This document shows, in pieces, positions 35,427-44,152 of a DNA stretch of 64,000 nucleotides. Position 1 is the stretch's first letter. Each line of letters opens with the position of its first letter. The notes under the pieces were generated by a model. It was not told the DNA's origin and searched no databases. It was given only the letters and a program-made list of their open reading frames with translations. The position numbers and the translations under genes were made by a program. Source of the DNA: Armatimonadota bacterium. Lineage in GTDB: Bacteria > Armatimonadota > UBA5829 > DSUL01. The stretch covers positions 1,230,162 through 1,294,161 of the forward strand of contig AP024674.1 of NCBI GenBank assembly GCA_025998755.1, in the 5' to 3' direction.

Positions 35427-37130
35427 TCAGGAACTGGTTTCCTCCTCTTCGGACTCTCCGGTCCCGGTTTCCTCCGCGGCAGAGGATGTCTCCTCCTCCA
35501 CCTCTTCCAGAGCGGCATCGGACGGACCGCCCGGCTCCACAGCCAGGTCCAGCAGCTCCTCGTCTGTCAGATCTCCGAACGCTTCCTCTTCGGCCTCTTC
35601 CATGGCACGGTCGCGCGCCTTCTTGCGCGACTTGGACTTCACCTTCATCTCCCGCTCGAACTCTTCGCGCTGCTGAGCGAATGCGTCGCCCAGAAGATCT
35701 GCGACGGTAGTCCGGGGTGCTTCCCGCACGGGAGCGCTGTGCCGGCGCTCGGATGCCGTAGCCTGCGTCTGAGCCTCTGCCTCGCGCTCCTGCTGAACGG
35801 CACGGACAGAGAGGGTCATACGCCGCTCCTCCGGCCGAACTTCCAGCACCCGGGCCTCCACCTCGTCGCCCACGGACACCACTTGCTCGGGGCGCTTGAT
35901 GCGGCGATAGGTCAGCTCCTGATTGGGGATGATGGCCTCCACGCCCTCTTCCAGAAGGACGAACGCCCCGAACGGCACCAGACGAGAGATCTTGCACTGG
36001 ATGACATCGCCCACTTTGTAGCGGGCACCCACATTCTTCCAGGGATCCGGAAGGATCTGGCGCATGCTGAGCGAGACGCGGCCCGACTCCAGGTTCATCT
36101 TCTGCACCACGACCTGGACTTTCTGGCCCACTTTCACCACCTCGCTGGGATGATTGATGCGGGTCCACGACATCTCACTGATGTGAAGCAGGCCGTCAAT
36201 ACCGCCCAGATCCACGAAAGCGCCGTAATCCGTAATGCGGCGCACGATGCCTGTCCGCTCCTGACCTTCGGCGAGCGTCTCAAGGGTCTCGCTGCGCTTC
36301 TTTTCGCGCTCCTCGTCCACGGCCAGCTTGTGGGAAAGAACCACTTTCCGGCGCTCGCGGTCCACCTCGATAACCTTGAGAGGGATGGACTGGCCCACAT
36401 ATTTGTCCAGATTCTTCACCCGCCCCGTCCCGACGTGGGAGGCCGGAACGAACCCGCGGATTCCCAGGTCCACCACAAGGCCGCCCTTGACCCGGTCCGT
36501 GACCATGGCGGTGATGGTGGAGCCGTCCTGATAGGCCTCCGTCACGCGATCCCAGGCCACTTCGAAGTCAGCGCGCTTCTTGGAAAGCAGCAGGTTGCCC
36601 TCGCTGTTTTCCGTCTGCAGGACATAGACCTTGATGCGGTCGCCCACCGAGACGACATCTTCGGGATTCTGGAAGCTGTCGCGCGTGAGCTCATTCATCC
36701 GGATGATGCCTTCCGACTTCATCCCGACATCCACCAGCACGCCTTCGCGGTCGATGTGCACGACAGTGCCTTCCACCACGTCGTGTTCACGCAGAGACTG
36801 GAACGACCCGCCGTAATCCACGCTGGTGTCGGGCATAGCGGCATTCAGCGCCTCTTCAAAAGCCCGCTGGTCATCCGCCGCGCTTCCAGCCGTAGCATCG
36901 GGCGCGCTCTCCGCTTCCTGCCCGGCATCCGCGGAAACCGCCTGAGCGGCGGCCTCTTGCTCCGGGCCGGATTCGTCCTGGCTGCCGGTCGTCCGGTCTG
37001 CCGCATCTCCGGTCGGAGCCTCTCCGGGCTCCTCCGGACCCCCTCCACCGCCAGCCACTTCACCCGCTTCATCGTCGGAGGCCATCCTCTGCCCGACTAC
37101 GAACCACGGGTAGGCCTTGTCCTGGAACAT
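35427..37130 (-). CDS. rpsA: Ribosomal protein S1-like, four S1 domains with long acidic tails
   Basis: RNA-binding protein of 567 residues. Four S1 (OB-fold) domains lie at about residues 116-185, 203-269, 289-357 and 373-443; the third has the strongest match (RRITDYGAFVDLGGIDGLLHISE). Four domains is the count seen in S1 homologues of many non-enterobacterial lineages. The first 100 residues and the last 120 are low-complexity, acidic and Ala/Gly/Glu-rich, with a basic patch (KVKSKSRKKARDR) before the acidic C-terminus; these tails are unusual in length. The ATG at 37130 is chosen for the AGGAG nine bases upstream. It could also be a general S1 RNA-binding protein rather than a true ribosomal subunit. 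Confidence 0.85.
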   Translation of the reverse strand: MFQDKAYPWFVVGQRMASDDEAGEVAGGGGGPEEPGEAPTGDAADRTTGSQDESGPEQEAAAQAVSADAGQEAESAPDATAGSAADDQRAFEEALNAAMPDTSVDYGGSFQSLREHDVVEGTVVHIDREGVLVDVGMKSEGIIRMNELTRDSFQNPEDVVSVGDRIKVYVLQTENSEGNLLLSKKRADFEVAWDRVTEAYQDGSTITAMVTDRVKGGLVVDLGIRGFVPASHVGTGRVKNLDKYVGQSIPLKVIEVDRERRKVVLSHKLAVDEEREKKRSETLETLAEGQERTGIVRRITDYGAFVDLGGIDGLLHISEMSWTRINHPSEVVKVGQKVQVVVQKMNLESGRVSLSMRQILPDPWKNVGARYKVGDVIQCKISRLVPFGAFVLLEEGVEAIIPNQELTYRRIKRPEQVVSVGDEVEARVLEVRPEERRMTLSVRAVQQEREAEAQTQATASERRHSAPVREAPRTTVADLLGDAFAQQREEFEREMKVKSKSRKKARDRAMEEAEEEAFGDLTDEELLDLAVEPGGPSDAALEEVEEETSSAAEETGTGESEEEETSS

Positions 37131-37445
37131 ACAGATACACTCCTCTCGGCAGGATGCAGCCGGCAACGCCTGACCGCACTGGAAACTTGCAGGTCCTGCC
37201 CGATTGCTATACTAGATGATCTCCGGCCGCAAGCAAGCCGGCTGCCGCCCTGCCGGTCGGACCGCCGTCCCCAGCCGGGCGCGATCCCCTTTCCTTAATC
37301 GGGCCGCGCCGGGCAGCGGTATATTGTAGCAGAGTTTCAGCAGTTCGTCAGAACCTTCGACGTCCCCTCCGGAATTCCTGCCTGATGGTGAAAAACAGCC
37401 AACGAAGCTGCCGTCAGAGGAAAGCTTCGCGCGGGGCAGCCACGA
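37131..37445 (-). other. Intergenic region between polA and the rpsA-like gene
   Basis: 315 bases without a gene. It contains the rpsA-like ribosome site (AGGAG, spaced nine bases from ATG) and a candidate promoter at 37209-37236. No clear hairpin terminator for polA was found, and no structured RNA was recognised. Confidence 0.5.
37209..37236 (-). promoter_or_regulatory. Candidate promoter of the rpsA-like gene
   Basis: On the minus strand TTGCTT (37231-37236) and TAGTAT (37209-37214) are 16 bases apart, placing a start about 70 bases before the ATG. The fit to a housekeeping sigma site is fair. Confidence 0.45.
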
Positions 37446-40085
37446 TCAAGGGGTGGCGCAGGGCGACATATCCCGCCAGTTCGAGCCTGCCTTCACATCC
37501 ACAACAAGCGGAACGCTCAGGCGGCATACCCCCTCCATCTCGCGCCTGGCAAGAGAGGCAGCCTGCTCCACCTCGTCTTCTGGCGCTTCGAAGACCAGTT
37601 CATCGTGCACCTGCAGGATCATCTGCGTGCCCGTTTTCTGAAGCTGCTGCTCCAGACGGATCATTGCCAGTTTGATGATATCGGCCGCGGAGCCCTGAAG
37701 CGGTGCGTTGAAGGCGGCGCGCTCGGCGTTCATCCGGACGTTGCGATCCCGAGCGTTCAGCTCCGGGATCCATCGTTTGCGGCCGAACATGGTGCGCACC
37801 CACCCGGTCTCGCGAGCCTCCGCAAGAATGCGCTCGTTCAGCTCCTTGACCCGCGGGTAGCGCCGGAAGTAGGCCTCAATATACTCGCGTGCCTCGGCCT
37901 GCGACACGCCCAGTTCACGGGCCAACCCGAAGTCCGTTTTGCCGTAGAGCACGCTGAAGTTGATGGTTTTCCCCCTCCGACGCATCTCAGGGTCAACGTC
38001 ACGCTCGCTCACCCCGAACAGTGCGCAGGCCGTGCGCGTGTGGATGTCCTCCCCTTCCACAAAGCATCGAGTGAGCTCCTCATCCCCGCTCAGGTGCGCA
38101 AGCAGCCGCAGTTCGATCTGCGAATAGTCCGCCGAGACAAGCGCCCTCCCCGGCGGGGCCACAAACGCTGCACGGATCTGCCGACCGATGTCCGTGCGGA
38201 TGGGAATGTTCTGCAGATTAGGATCGCTAGAGGAGAGGCGCCCCGTAGCGGCGCCGGTCTGGTTATAGAAGGTGTGGATGCGTCCCGTGTCCGGACGCAC
38301 GAGCCTGGGCAGCGCGTCCGCATAGGTCCCCTTCAACTTGGAGAGCTCCCGCCACTGGAGCACCAGCCGGGCGATCTCGTAATCCACCGCCAGCGCCTCC
38401 AGCGTCTCGGCGTCCGTGGAGTAGCCGGTTTTGGTGCGACGTCCGGAGGGTAGCCCCAGCTTTTCGAAAAGCACCTCCGCGAGCTGCTTTGTGGAGCCGA
38501 TGTTGAACCGCTGCCCGGCGATCTCATAGATGGCGCTTTCCAGCGCGACCAGTTCTGCGGCCATCCGGGCCGAGAGATCCTCCAGCCTGGCCCGGTCCAC
38601 CAGGACACCCCTGCGCTCCATTGCGGCAAGCACGGGCGCCAGAGGAAGCTCAATGTCGCGGTAGACGCCTTCCAGCTCCTCTTTTTTCAGGCGTCCCAGA
38701 AGCTCCTCCGCAAGCTCGCGGGCCACGCAGCCAGCCGCCCCGGGCGGGATGCTGTCGGGCCCGTCCAGATAGCGCCCGGCGAGCCATTCGAGCGAGTAGG
38801 AGCCGCGGCCTGGTTGAAGGAGGAACCCGGCCAGCATAAGGTCATCCGCCTGAGCGCGAACATCCACTCCGCATGCGGCCATCAGTGAGCAAACCCGCTT
38901 CAGGTCAAAGGTGACCGGACGCGCATCGCCATCCTCCAGAAGCGGGCGAAGGCAATCCGGCGAAGCCCGGAATTCGTCGCCAGGATCGAGCCCCAAGCCG
39001 CCCTGGCCAGCCGGACCATTCAGCCGCACAGCGACAGCATCTCCCTCCAACCCGATGCTGATGATCTTCTCGCCGCCAGCCGCATCCTCCAGCACAAATG
39101 CCGCGCCGGGGGAATGGCGCACTCGCTCTATGACTTGCCGCAACTCCTCTTCGCTGCCCACCCAGCGAATATCTGGAAGCTCGCTCCGCCTATCGCCGGG
39201 CGATTGCAGAGCCTCACCAGCCTGCGGCAGACGGGCTATCAGAGATTCGAATTCCAGCTTGCGGAACAGATCCTCCGCCTCTCCCGGCGGCCGGGAGGCA
39301 GGATCGGCTGCGGCGAAATCCACCTCCAGCGGCACGTCGGTCACAATACGGCACAAACGCCGGGACGCTTCCAGTTGCTCTCGGGACTCGCGGATGGCTT
39401 CTCGAAGTTTCTCCGGCTGAACTTCGTCCAGCCTGGCCAGCAGACCGTCCAGCCCCCCAAACTGCGCCACCAGCTTGGATGCGGTCTTGTCCCCCACCCC
39501 CGGCACTCCCGGGATATTATCCGTGGCGTCCCCCTTCAGGGCCTTGTAGTCCACAAATTGTTGTGGAGACAGTCCGAAGCGCTCCCGCACGGCCTGCGGG
39601 TCGTAAAGGGTGATGTCGGAAACCCCGCGGCCCGTAACGGCCACCTTCACGCGGTCTGAAACCAGTTGCAATTCGTCGAGGTCGCCTGTTACGACCAGGA
39701 CGTCGTAACCCTGCCGCTCCGCAAGCCGGGCGCACGTGCCTACGATATCATCTGCCTCATACCCGGGTATCTCAACCACCTGGAAGCCGAGCGCCCTCGC
39801 CAGATCGCGGGCCAGAGGGGCTTGCTGTTTGAGTTCGTCAGGAGTGGGAGCCCTGGTGGCCTTATAGCCGCTGTATTCCTGGTGGCGGAACGTCTTTTCC
39901 GGCGCGTCGAAAGCCACGATCACGCAATCCGGATTCTCTTCCGCCAGAAGCTTGAGAAGCATGCCGGCAAAGCCGTAAAGCGCGTTGGTGGGCAACCCGT
40001 CCCGCGTGCTGAGAAACCGGATGGCGAAGAAAGCCCGGTACAGAAGGCTGTTGCCATCCACCAGAATGCACTTCTTCCCGGCCAC
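37446..40085 (-). CDS. polA: DNA polymerase I, proofreading motifs degenerate
   Basis: Gap filling and primer removal in replication and repair, 879 residues. The N-terminal 5'-3' exonuclease is intact (VDGNSLLYRAFFA, YEADDIVGT, GDATDNIPGVPGVGDKTA). The polymerase domain has motif A VSADYSQIELR, motif B RRRGKTINFSVLYG and motif C QVHDELVFE. The middle 3'-5' exonuclease domain has lost its metal-binding acids: the FDTE motif reads FVLEDAAG, the NLKYD motif reads DLKRV and the Y-x-x-x-D motif reads CVARE, so it should lack proofreading, as in Thermus and Bacillus-type enzymes. Eight bases separate it from sppA upstream, so it is probably co-transcribed with it; uvrA and uvrB nearby are the other repair genes. 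Confidence 0.96.
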   Translation of the reverse strand: MAGKKCILVDGNSLLYRAFFAIRFLSTRDGLPTNALYGFAGMLLKLLAEENPDCVIVAFDAPEKTFRHQEYSGYKATRAPTPDELKQQAPLARDLARALGFQVVEIPGYEADDIVGTCARLAERQGYDVLVVTGDLDELQLVSDRVKVAVTGRGVSDITLYDPQAVRERFGLSPQQFVDYKALKGDATDNIPGVPGVGDKTASKLVAQFGGLDGLLARLDEVQPEKLREAIRESREQLEASRRLCRIVTDVPLEVDFAAADPASRPPGEAEDLFRKLEFESLIARLPQAGEALQSPGDRRSELPDIRWVGSEEELRQVIERVRHSPGAAFVLEDAAGGEKIISIGLEGDAVAVRLNGPAGQGGLGLDPGDEFRASPDCLRPLLEDGDARPVTFDLKRVCSLMAACGVDVRAQADDLMLAGFLLQPGRGSYSLEWLAGRYLDGPDSIPPGAAGCVARELAEELLGRLKKEELEGVYRDIELPLAPVLAAMERRGVLVDRARLEDLSARMAAELVALESAIYEIAGQRFNIGSTKQLAEVLFEKLGLPSGRRTKTGYSTDAETLEALAVDYEIARLVLQWRELSKLKGTYADALPRLVRPDTGRIHTFYNQTGAATGRLSSSDPNLQNIPIRTDIGRQIRAAFVAPPGRALVSADYSQIELRLLAHLSGDEELTRCFVEGEDIHTRTACALFGVSERDVDPEMRRRGKTINFSVLYGKTDFGLARELGVSQAEAREYIEAYFRRYPRVKELNERILAEARETGWVRTMFGRKRWIPELNARDRNVRMNAERAAFNAPLQGSAADIIKLAMIRLEQQLQKTGTQMILQVHDELVFEAPEDEVEQAASLARREMEGVCRLSVPLVVDVKAGSNWRDMSPCATP

Positions 40086-40093
40086 CGATCCTC

Positions 40094-41227
40094 CTAGCGC
40101 GCCGGCCCGAGAAGCTGCTCCGCGGCGCCCGAATGTCCGGCGCCGCCGAGGTTGATGTTGACCACCGGCCGCAGTTCTGAAGCGGTCTCGGCCAGCGTCT
40201 CCCAGAAGCTGCGCTTCACCCGCCAGACGCTCGGCTTGCCGGAGATGCCTCCCAGTCTACCCGCCTCGTTGATGGCGTCCTGAAGCCCGCCGATGCGATC
40301 CACCAGCCTCGCCCGCATCGCCTGCCGGCCCGTCATCACCCGCCCGTCCGCCACGGCCAGAAGTTGCTGCCGGGTCAGGCCTTTGTGCTTACGTCCGGCC
40401 AGGACGTCATCCACAAACTGGTTGTAGATGTCCAGGATCATGCTCTTGGCCATCTGGCGCTCCTCGTCGGTGAGGGGGCGGTTGGGAGAGAACATATCCT
40501 TATATTTGCCGCTCTTGATGGTCTCCGGACGCAGGCCGATTTTTCCAAACAGCTGGCTCATATCGGTGGTCTGAAATATGACGCCGATGCTTCCTGTGAG
40601 CGTGCCGTTCCCGGCGAAGATCTCACTGGCCGCACACGCGATGTAGTATCCACCTGAGGCGGCCACGTCCCCCATGGATACGACGACCGGCTTTCCAGAC
40701 TCCCGGATACGCAGAACCTCCTGGTAAATCTCCTGAGAAGCAGCCGCGCTACCGCCCGGACTGTTGATGCGCAGCACGATGGCCCGCACGCCGGACTGCT
40801 CCTCGGCGGCGCGCAGGTCGGAGATGACGCGCTCCGTGGTCGCCCCCGCCGATCCGAACAGGCCTCCCTGAGAAGAGCCGGACGTTATAGCTCCTTCAAC
40901 ATAAACAAGCGCCACCTTCGGGCCGAACGACACGGTGCTGGTCTGCTTGCCTACGATGGCACTTACAGCCAAAGTGAACATCACAAAAGCCAAGAAGGAA
41001 AGGCACCCGCAGCCCAGAAGCCACTTCCACCAGGATCTGCCCTGTCTGCGGGGCGGCTGCACGTGCGGAGACCACCCTGGCTGCGCGCCCGGCTGCGAAA
41101 GCGGCGCCGTCGGCGGAGGCGGTGGCGGAGGAGGAGCTTCGGGCTCCTGCTGAAATGCACCTTCGCCTGATTCCTGAGAAGAAGCGGTCTGTTCCTGCTG
41201 CCGGGTATTTTCGCTTCGGTCTTCCAT
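40094..41227 (-). CDS. sppA: Signal peptide peptidase SppA, short form
   Basis: Membrane-anchored serine protease that degrades leftover signal peptides. With the ATG at 41227 (GGGAGGG just upstream) it has 377 residues; the longest frame would add an arginine/proline-rich leader that looks non-coding. Layout: a Pro/Gln-rich cytoplasmic segment (about 1-65), one transmembrane helix (about 68-92), then a single S49 domain with catalytic Ser191 in AASGGYY and the probable catalytic Lys243 in SGKYKD. The single-domain form resembles Bacillus SppA. It precedes polA by eight bases and is transcribed divergently from the M16 gene. Confidence 0.92.
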   Translation of the reverse strand: MEDRSENTRQQEQTASSQESGEGAFQQEPEAPPPPPPPPTAPLSQPGAQPGWSPHVQPPRRQGRSWWKWLLGCGCLSFLAFVMFTLAVSAIVGKQTSTVSFGPKVALVYVEGAITSGSSQGGLFGSAGATTERVISDLRAAEEQSGVRAIVLRINSPGGSAAASQEIYQEVLRIRESGKPVVVSMGDVAASGGYYIACAASEIFAGNGTLTGSIGVIFQTTDMSQLFGKIGLRPETIKSGKYKDMFSPNRPLTDEERQMAKSMILDIYNQFVDDVLAGRKHKGLTRQQLLAVADGRVMTGRQAMRARLVDRIGGLQDAINEAGRLGGISGKPSVWRVKRSFWETLAETASELRPVVNINLGGAGHSGAAEQLLGPAR

Positions 41228-41265
41228 AAGATTCCCTCCCGTTCCCGCACGACTGCGGCAGGGGT

Positions 41266-41294
41266 ATGATACCGGACTCGCCGCTCCGGGGCAA
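41266..41294 (-). promoter_or_regulatory. Candidate sppA-polA promoter
   Basis: On the minus strand TTGCCC (41289-41294), 17 bases, TATCAT (41266-41271), about 40 bases before the sppA start. Good spacing for a housekeeping promoter. Confidence 0.5.
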
Positions 41295-41349
41295 GGGCTG
41301 CGGGACTGTGGGACACACCGGCCGGGAACCGGAATGCGTGGACGGCTGT

Positions 41350-41378
41350 TTGCCAACGCGTCCGCGATGGTCCACAAT
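41350..41378 (+). promoter_or_regulatory. Candidate promoter of the M16 / phosphatase operon
   Basis: TTGCCA (41350-41355), 17 bases, CACAAT (41373-41378), about 50 bases ahead of the M16 start, back to back with the sppA promoter. Confidence 0.4.
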
Positions 41379-41431
41379 TCGGCGCAAGAAACCGCTCCGG
41401 AAACACCCGGAGATAAGGAGATCCGTCCCGG

Positions 41432-44152
41432 ATGACAAAGATCAGACCCCTGTTACTCGAAATCTTCGCGCTGTTGCTGGCCTCATCCTTGGCTGCGGCG
41501 GCAACGGCGCCCTATACGGACATCCGGGAAACACGGCTGGAGAACGGCCTGACCGTCCTGACCCGCGAAGTGCGGGCGGCCCCCGTCGTGTGCGTCAGCA
41601 TCTTCTATGGGGTAGGATCGCGCAACGAACACACAGGCATCACCGGAGCCTCCCATCTTCTTGAGCATATGCTCTTCAAAGGAACGGAAAAGTTCCCAAA
41701 GGGCTCCATCGAGACCCTGGTGCGCCAGCGGGGAGGAGTCAGCAACGCGGCTACATCGACGGATTTCACCTATTACTGGCATCTCATCCAGAGCGACTAT
41801 CTGGATCTGATGCTGGAGATCGAAGCGGACCGGATGCGAGGAGCGCTTATCTCTCCGGAAGATCTGTCATCGGAGATGGTGGTGGTCCGCTCCGAGCTGG
41901 AGGGACGCGAGAACAGCCCGGATACGCTACTGTATGACCTGGTCAACGCCGCCGCGTTCACCGCGCATCCTTACCAGTGGCCCATCATCGGTTGGCGAAG
42001 CGACGTGGAGGGTATGAGCAGGGACCAGATCTATGCGCACTACCGCACGCACTACCTCCCTGGGAACGCCACGGTGGTACTTGTGGGCGATTTCGACACG
42101 GATGAAGCCGTGGAGGCGGTGCGCAGGCACTTCAGCAACTTAGAGGCTGCCCCTCTGGCGCCTCCCGTCCACACTGTCGAGCCGGCCCAGCGGGGGGAAC
42201 GGCGGGCGACGCTGGAGGGTGAAGGGTCGCTGGAGCGGGTTCTGCTGGCTTGGCGCATTCCCGATGGGACCCACGAGGACATCCCCGCACTGGACGTGCT
42301 GGAGCAGATCCTTTCGGGAGGAAGGGCCAGCAGGCTTCATCAGGCGCTGGTGGAGTCCGGACTCGCCACGGCGGTCTGGGCCTATTCGGCAAGCAGGAAA
42401 GATCCCTCGCTGTTCTATATCGGCGCCACGGCACAGCAAGGACGGACAGCCCAGGAGCTGGAAGATGCAATCCTCCGTGAGATCCGGCGCATTCAGGAAG
42501 AGGAACCTTCGGCTGAGGAGACGGCCCGCGCAATCCGTCAGATCCGCGCCTCGTTCGTCTTCACCGGCGACGATCTGCGAGCGCAGGCGCGCGTCATCGG
42601 CAGCTTCGCCGTCACTACGGGACTTGAGAAACTGAAGAGCTACCTGCCAGCCATCGAAAAGGTGAGTCCGGCGGATGTGTCTCGCGCCGCTAGATCCTAT
42701 CTGACGCGGCAGGCGATGACCGCCGGTCACTTTCTGCCAACCGGTGGGACCCGGCCGGAAGCGCCGTCAAGCCCGCCGCTGATGCAGCAACATTACCGCA
42801 CCGAGGATCAGGCGGTCGCAGAGGCCCCGGCACCACCCGCCACCTCAGACCCGCCCTCTTCCCGAAAGATCCAGCCGGCGCGTTTCGAGCTGGAGAACGG
42901 CCTGACGCTGATCGTTCTGGACAATCCGGCGAACCCTTCCATCAGCATCGCAGGAAGACTGAACGCGGGATCCTGGCTGGAAGAAGGATTCCCCCGCGGC
43001 ACATCGCGGCTTATGACGGAGATGTTGACGCGGGGAAGCGCAAGACGGAGCAGTCTGGAATTCGCCACCGCGGTGGAAGATCTGGGGGCGTCACTCTCCT
43101 TCTCGCCCGGCGTGGAGGGAACGCTCATCTCAGGCAAGTGCCTGTCCGGGGACTTCCGCCGGTGGGCCGGACTGCTTGCGGAAGCGTTGCGGGAACCGGC
43201 TTTCGATGCGGAAGAGTTGGAAAAAGCCCGGCGCGTGGTGCTGTCGCGGCTGGATGCGCAAAAGGAATCTCCTGCAGCCGTCGCCGAGCGCGCTCTGATG
43301 AATGCGCTTTATCCCAGCGGACACCCTTACCATCCGGGCACGCTGGAAGAGGAACGGGAGGCATTGCTGGGCGTTCAGGTGGCGCATCTCCGGGATTTCC
43401 ACCGGCGGTTCGTGGGGCCCCGCGGAACTGTGCTGGCTGTGGTGGGAGACATCCGCCCTGAGGAGTGTTTGCAGGCCGTGCAGGAAGCGTTCTCAGAATG
43501 GGAGCCCCAGAGCGGTTACCGCAGTGCAGAGATCCCGGACCCCCCTTCTGTCCCGTCCCGAACCATTGTCATTCCCCTGCCAGGGAAATCGGAGACCACC
43601 ATCCTGTGGGGGTGGCACGCAAAGCTGAAACGAAGCGACCCGGATTATTACGCCGCCACCGTAATGAACGACATTCTGGGTGGCAGCGTGCTATCCAGCA
43701 GGCTGGGCAAATCCATTCGGAGCGAGAGCGGGCTGGTTTACGACGTGCGAAGTTCGTTCCGGGCCACCCTGGGAGCAGGTCCCTGGAGCGCCAGCCTGGG
43801 AGTGAACCCTGCGAATGCCGTTCAGGCAGTGCGTCAACTGCGAGAAGAGGTGGAACGGATGCGGACAGAGGGTCCGACGCAGCAAGAGGTGGAGGAAGCG
43901 CGCAGGTTCATAACAGGCGTGCTGTCTCTGCGGCTGGCCAGCAACGACGGCATCGCCAGCTTCCTGGAAGCATCCGAAACGTACGGGCTGGGATTGAGGT
44001 ACCTGGAAGAGTTCCGGTCACTATACGGCGGAGTGACTCAGGAACAGGCGGCAAAGGCGGCCAGGCGCCTGTTGACGCCAGAAGAGGCTGTGCTCGTGGT
44101 GACCGGGGCAACAGAGGGCTTCGATGAAAGCAACCGATCCGAAGAAAACTGA
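41432..44152 (+). CDS. M16 family zinc peptidase, two-half form
   Basis: A 906-residue exported peptidase with a signal peptide (to about AAAATA, residue 26). The first half is catalytic: inverted zinc motif HLLEH (His75, Glu78, His79) with the distal ligand Glu155 in RSELEGREN. The second half (from about residue 485) is a second M16 unit that lacks the zinc motif but keeps the late Arg/Tyr pair (SIRSESGLVYDVRSSF), as in other tandem M16 enzymes of the pitrilysin/processing-peptidase group. It likely acts in the periplasm on small proteins or peptides. Its last 29 bases overlap the phosphatase gene, so the two are coupled. AAGGAG lies 11 bases upstream of the ATG. Confidence 0.92.
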   Translation: MTKIRPLLLEIFALLLASSLAAAATAPYTDIRETRLENGLTVLTREVRAAPVVCVSIFYGVGSRNEHTGITGASHLLEHMLFKGTEKFPKGSIETLVRQRGGVSNAATSTDFTYYWHLIQSDYLDLMLEIEADRMRGALISPEDLSSEMVVVRSELEGRENSPDTLLYDLVNAAAFTAHPYQWPIIGWRSDVEGMSRDQIYAHYRTHYLPGNATVVLVGDFDTDEAVEAVRRHFSNLEAAPLAPPVHTVEPAQRGERRATLEGEGSLERVLLAWRIPDGTHEDIPALDVLEQILSGGRASRLHQALVESGLATAVWAYSASRKDPSLFYIGATAQQGRTAQELEDAILREIRRIQEEEPSAEETARAIRQIRASFVFTGDDLRAQARVIGSFAVTTGLEKLKSYLPAIEKVSPADVSRAARSYLTRQAMTAGHFLPTGGTRPEAPSSPPLMQQHYRTEDQAVAEAPAPPATSDPPSSRKIQPARFELENGLTLIVLDNPANPSISIAGRLNAGSWLEEGFPRGTSRLMTEMLTRGSARRSSLEFATAVEDLGASLSFSPGVEGTLISGKCLSGDFRRWAGLLAEALREPAFDAEELEKARRVVLSRLDAQKESPAAVAERALMNALYPSGHPYHPGTLEEEREALLGVQVAHLRDFHRRFVGPRGTVLAVVGDIRPEECLQAVQEAFSEWEPQSGYRSAEIPDPPSVPSRTIVIPLPGKSETTILWGWHAKLKRSDPDYYAATVMNDILGGSVLSSRLGKSIRSESGLVYDVRSSFRATLGAGPWSASLGVNPANAVQAVRQLREEVERMRTEGPTQQEVEEARRFITGVLSLRLASNDGIASFLEASETYGLGLRYLEEFRSLYGGVTQEQAAKAARRLLTPEEAVLVVTGATEGFDESNRSEEN

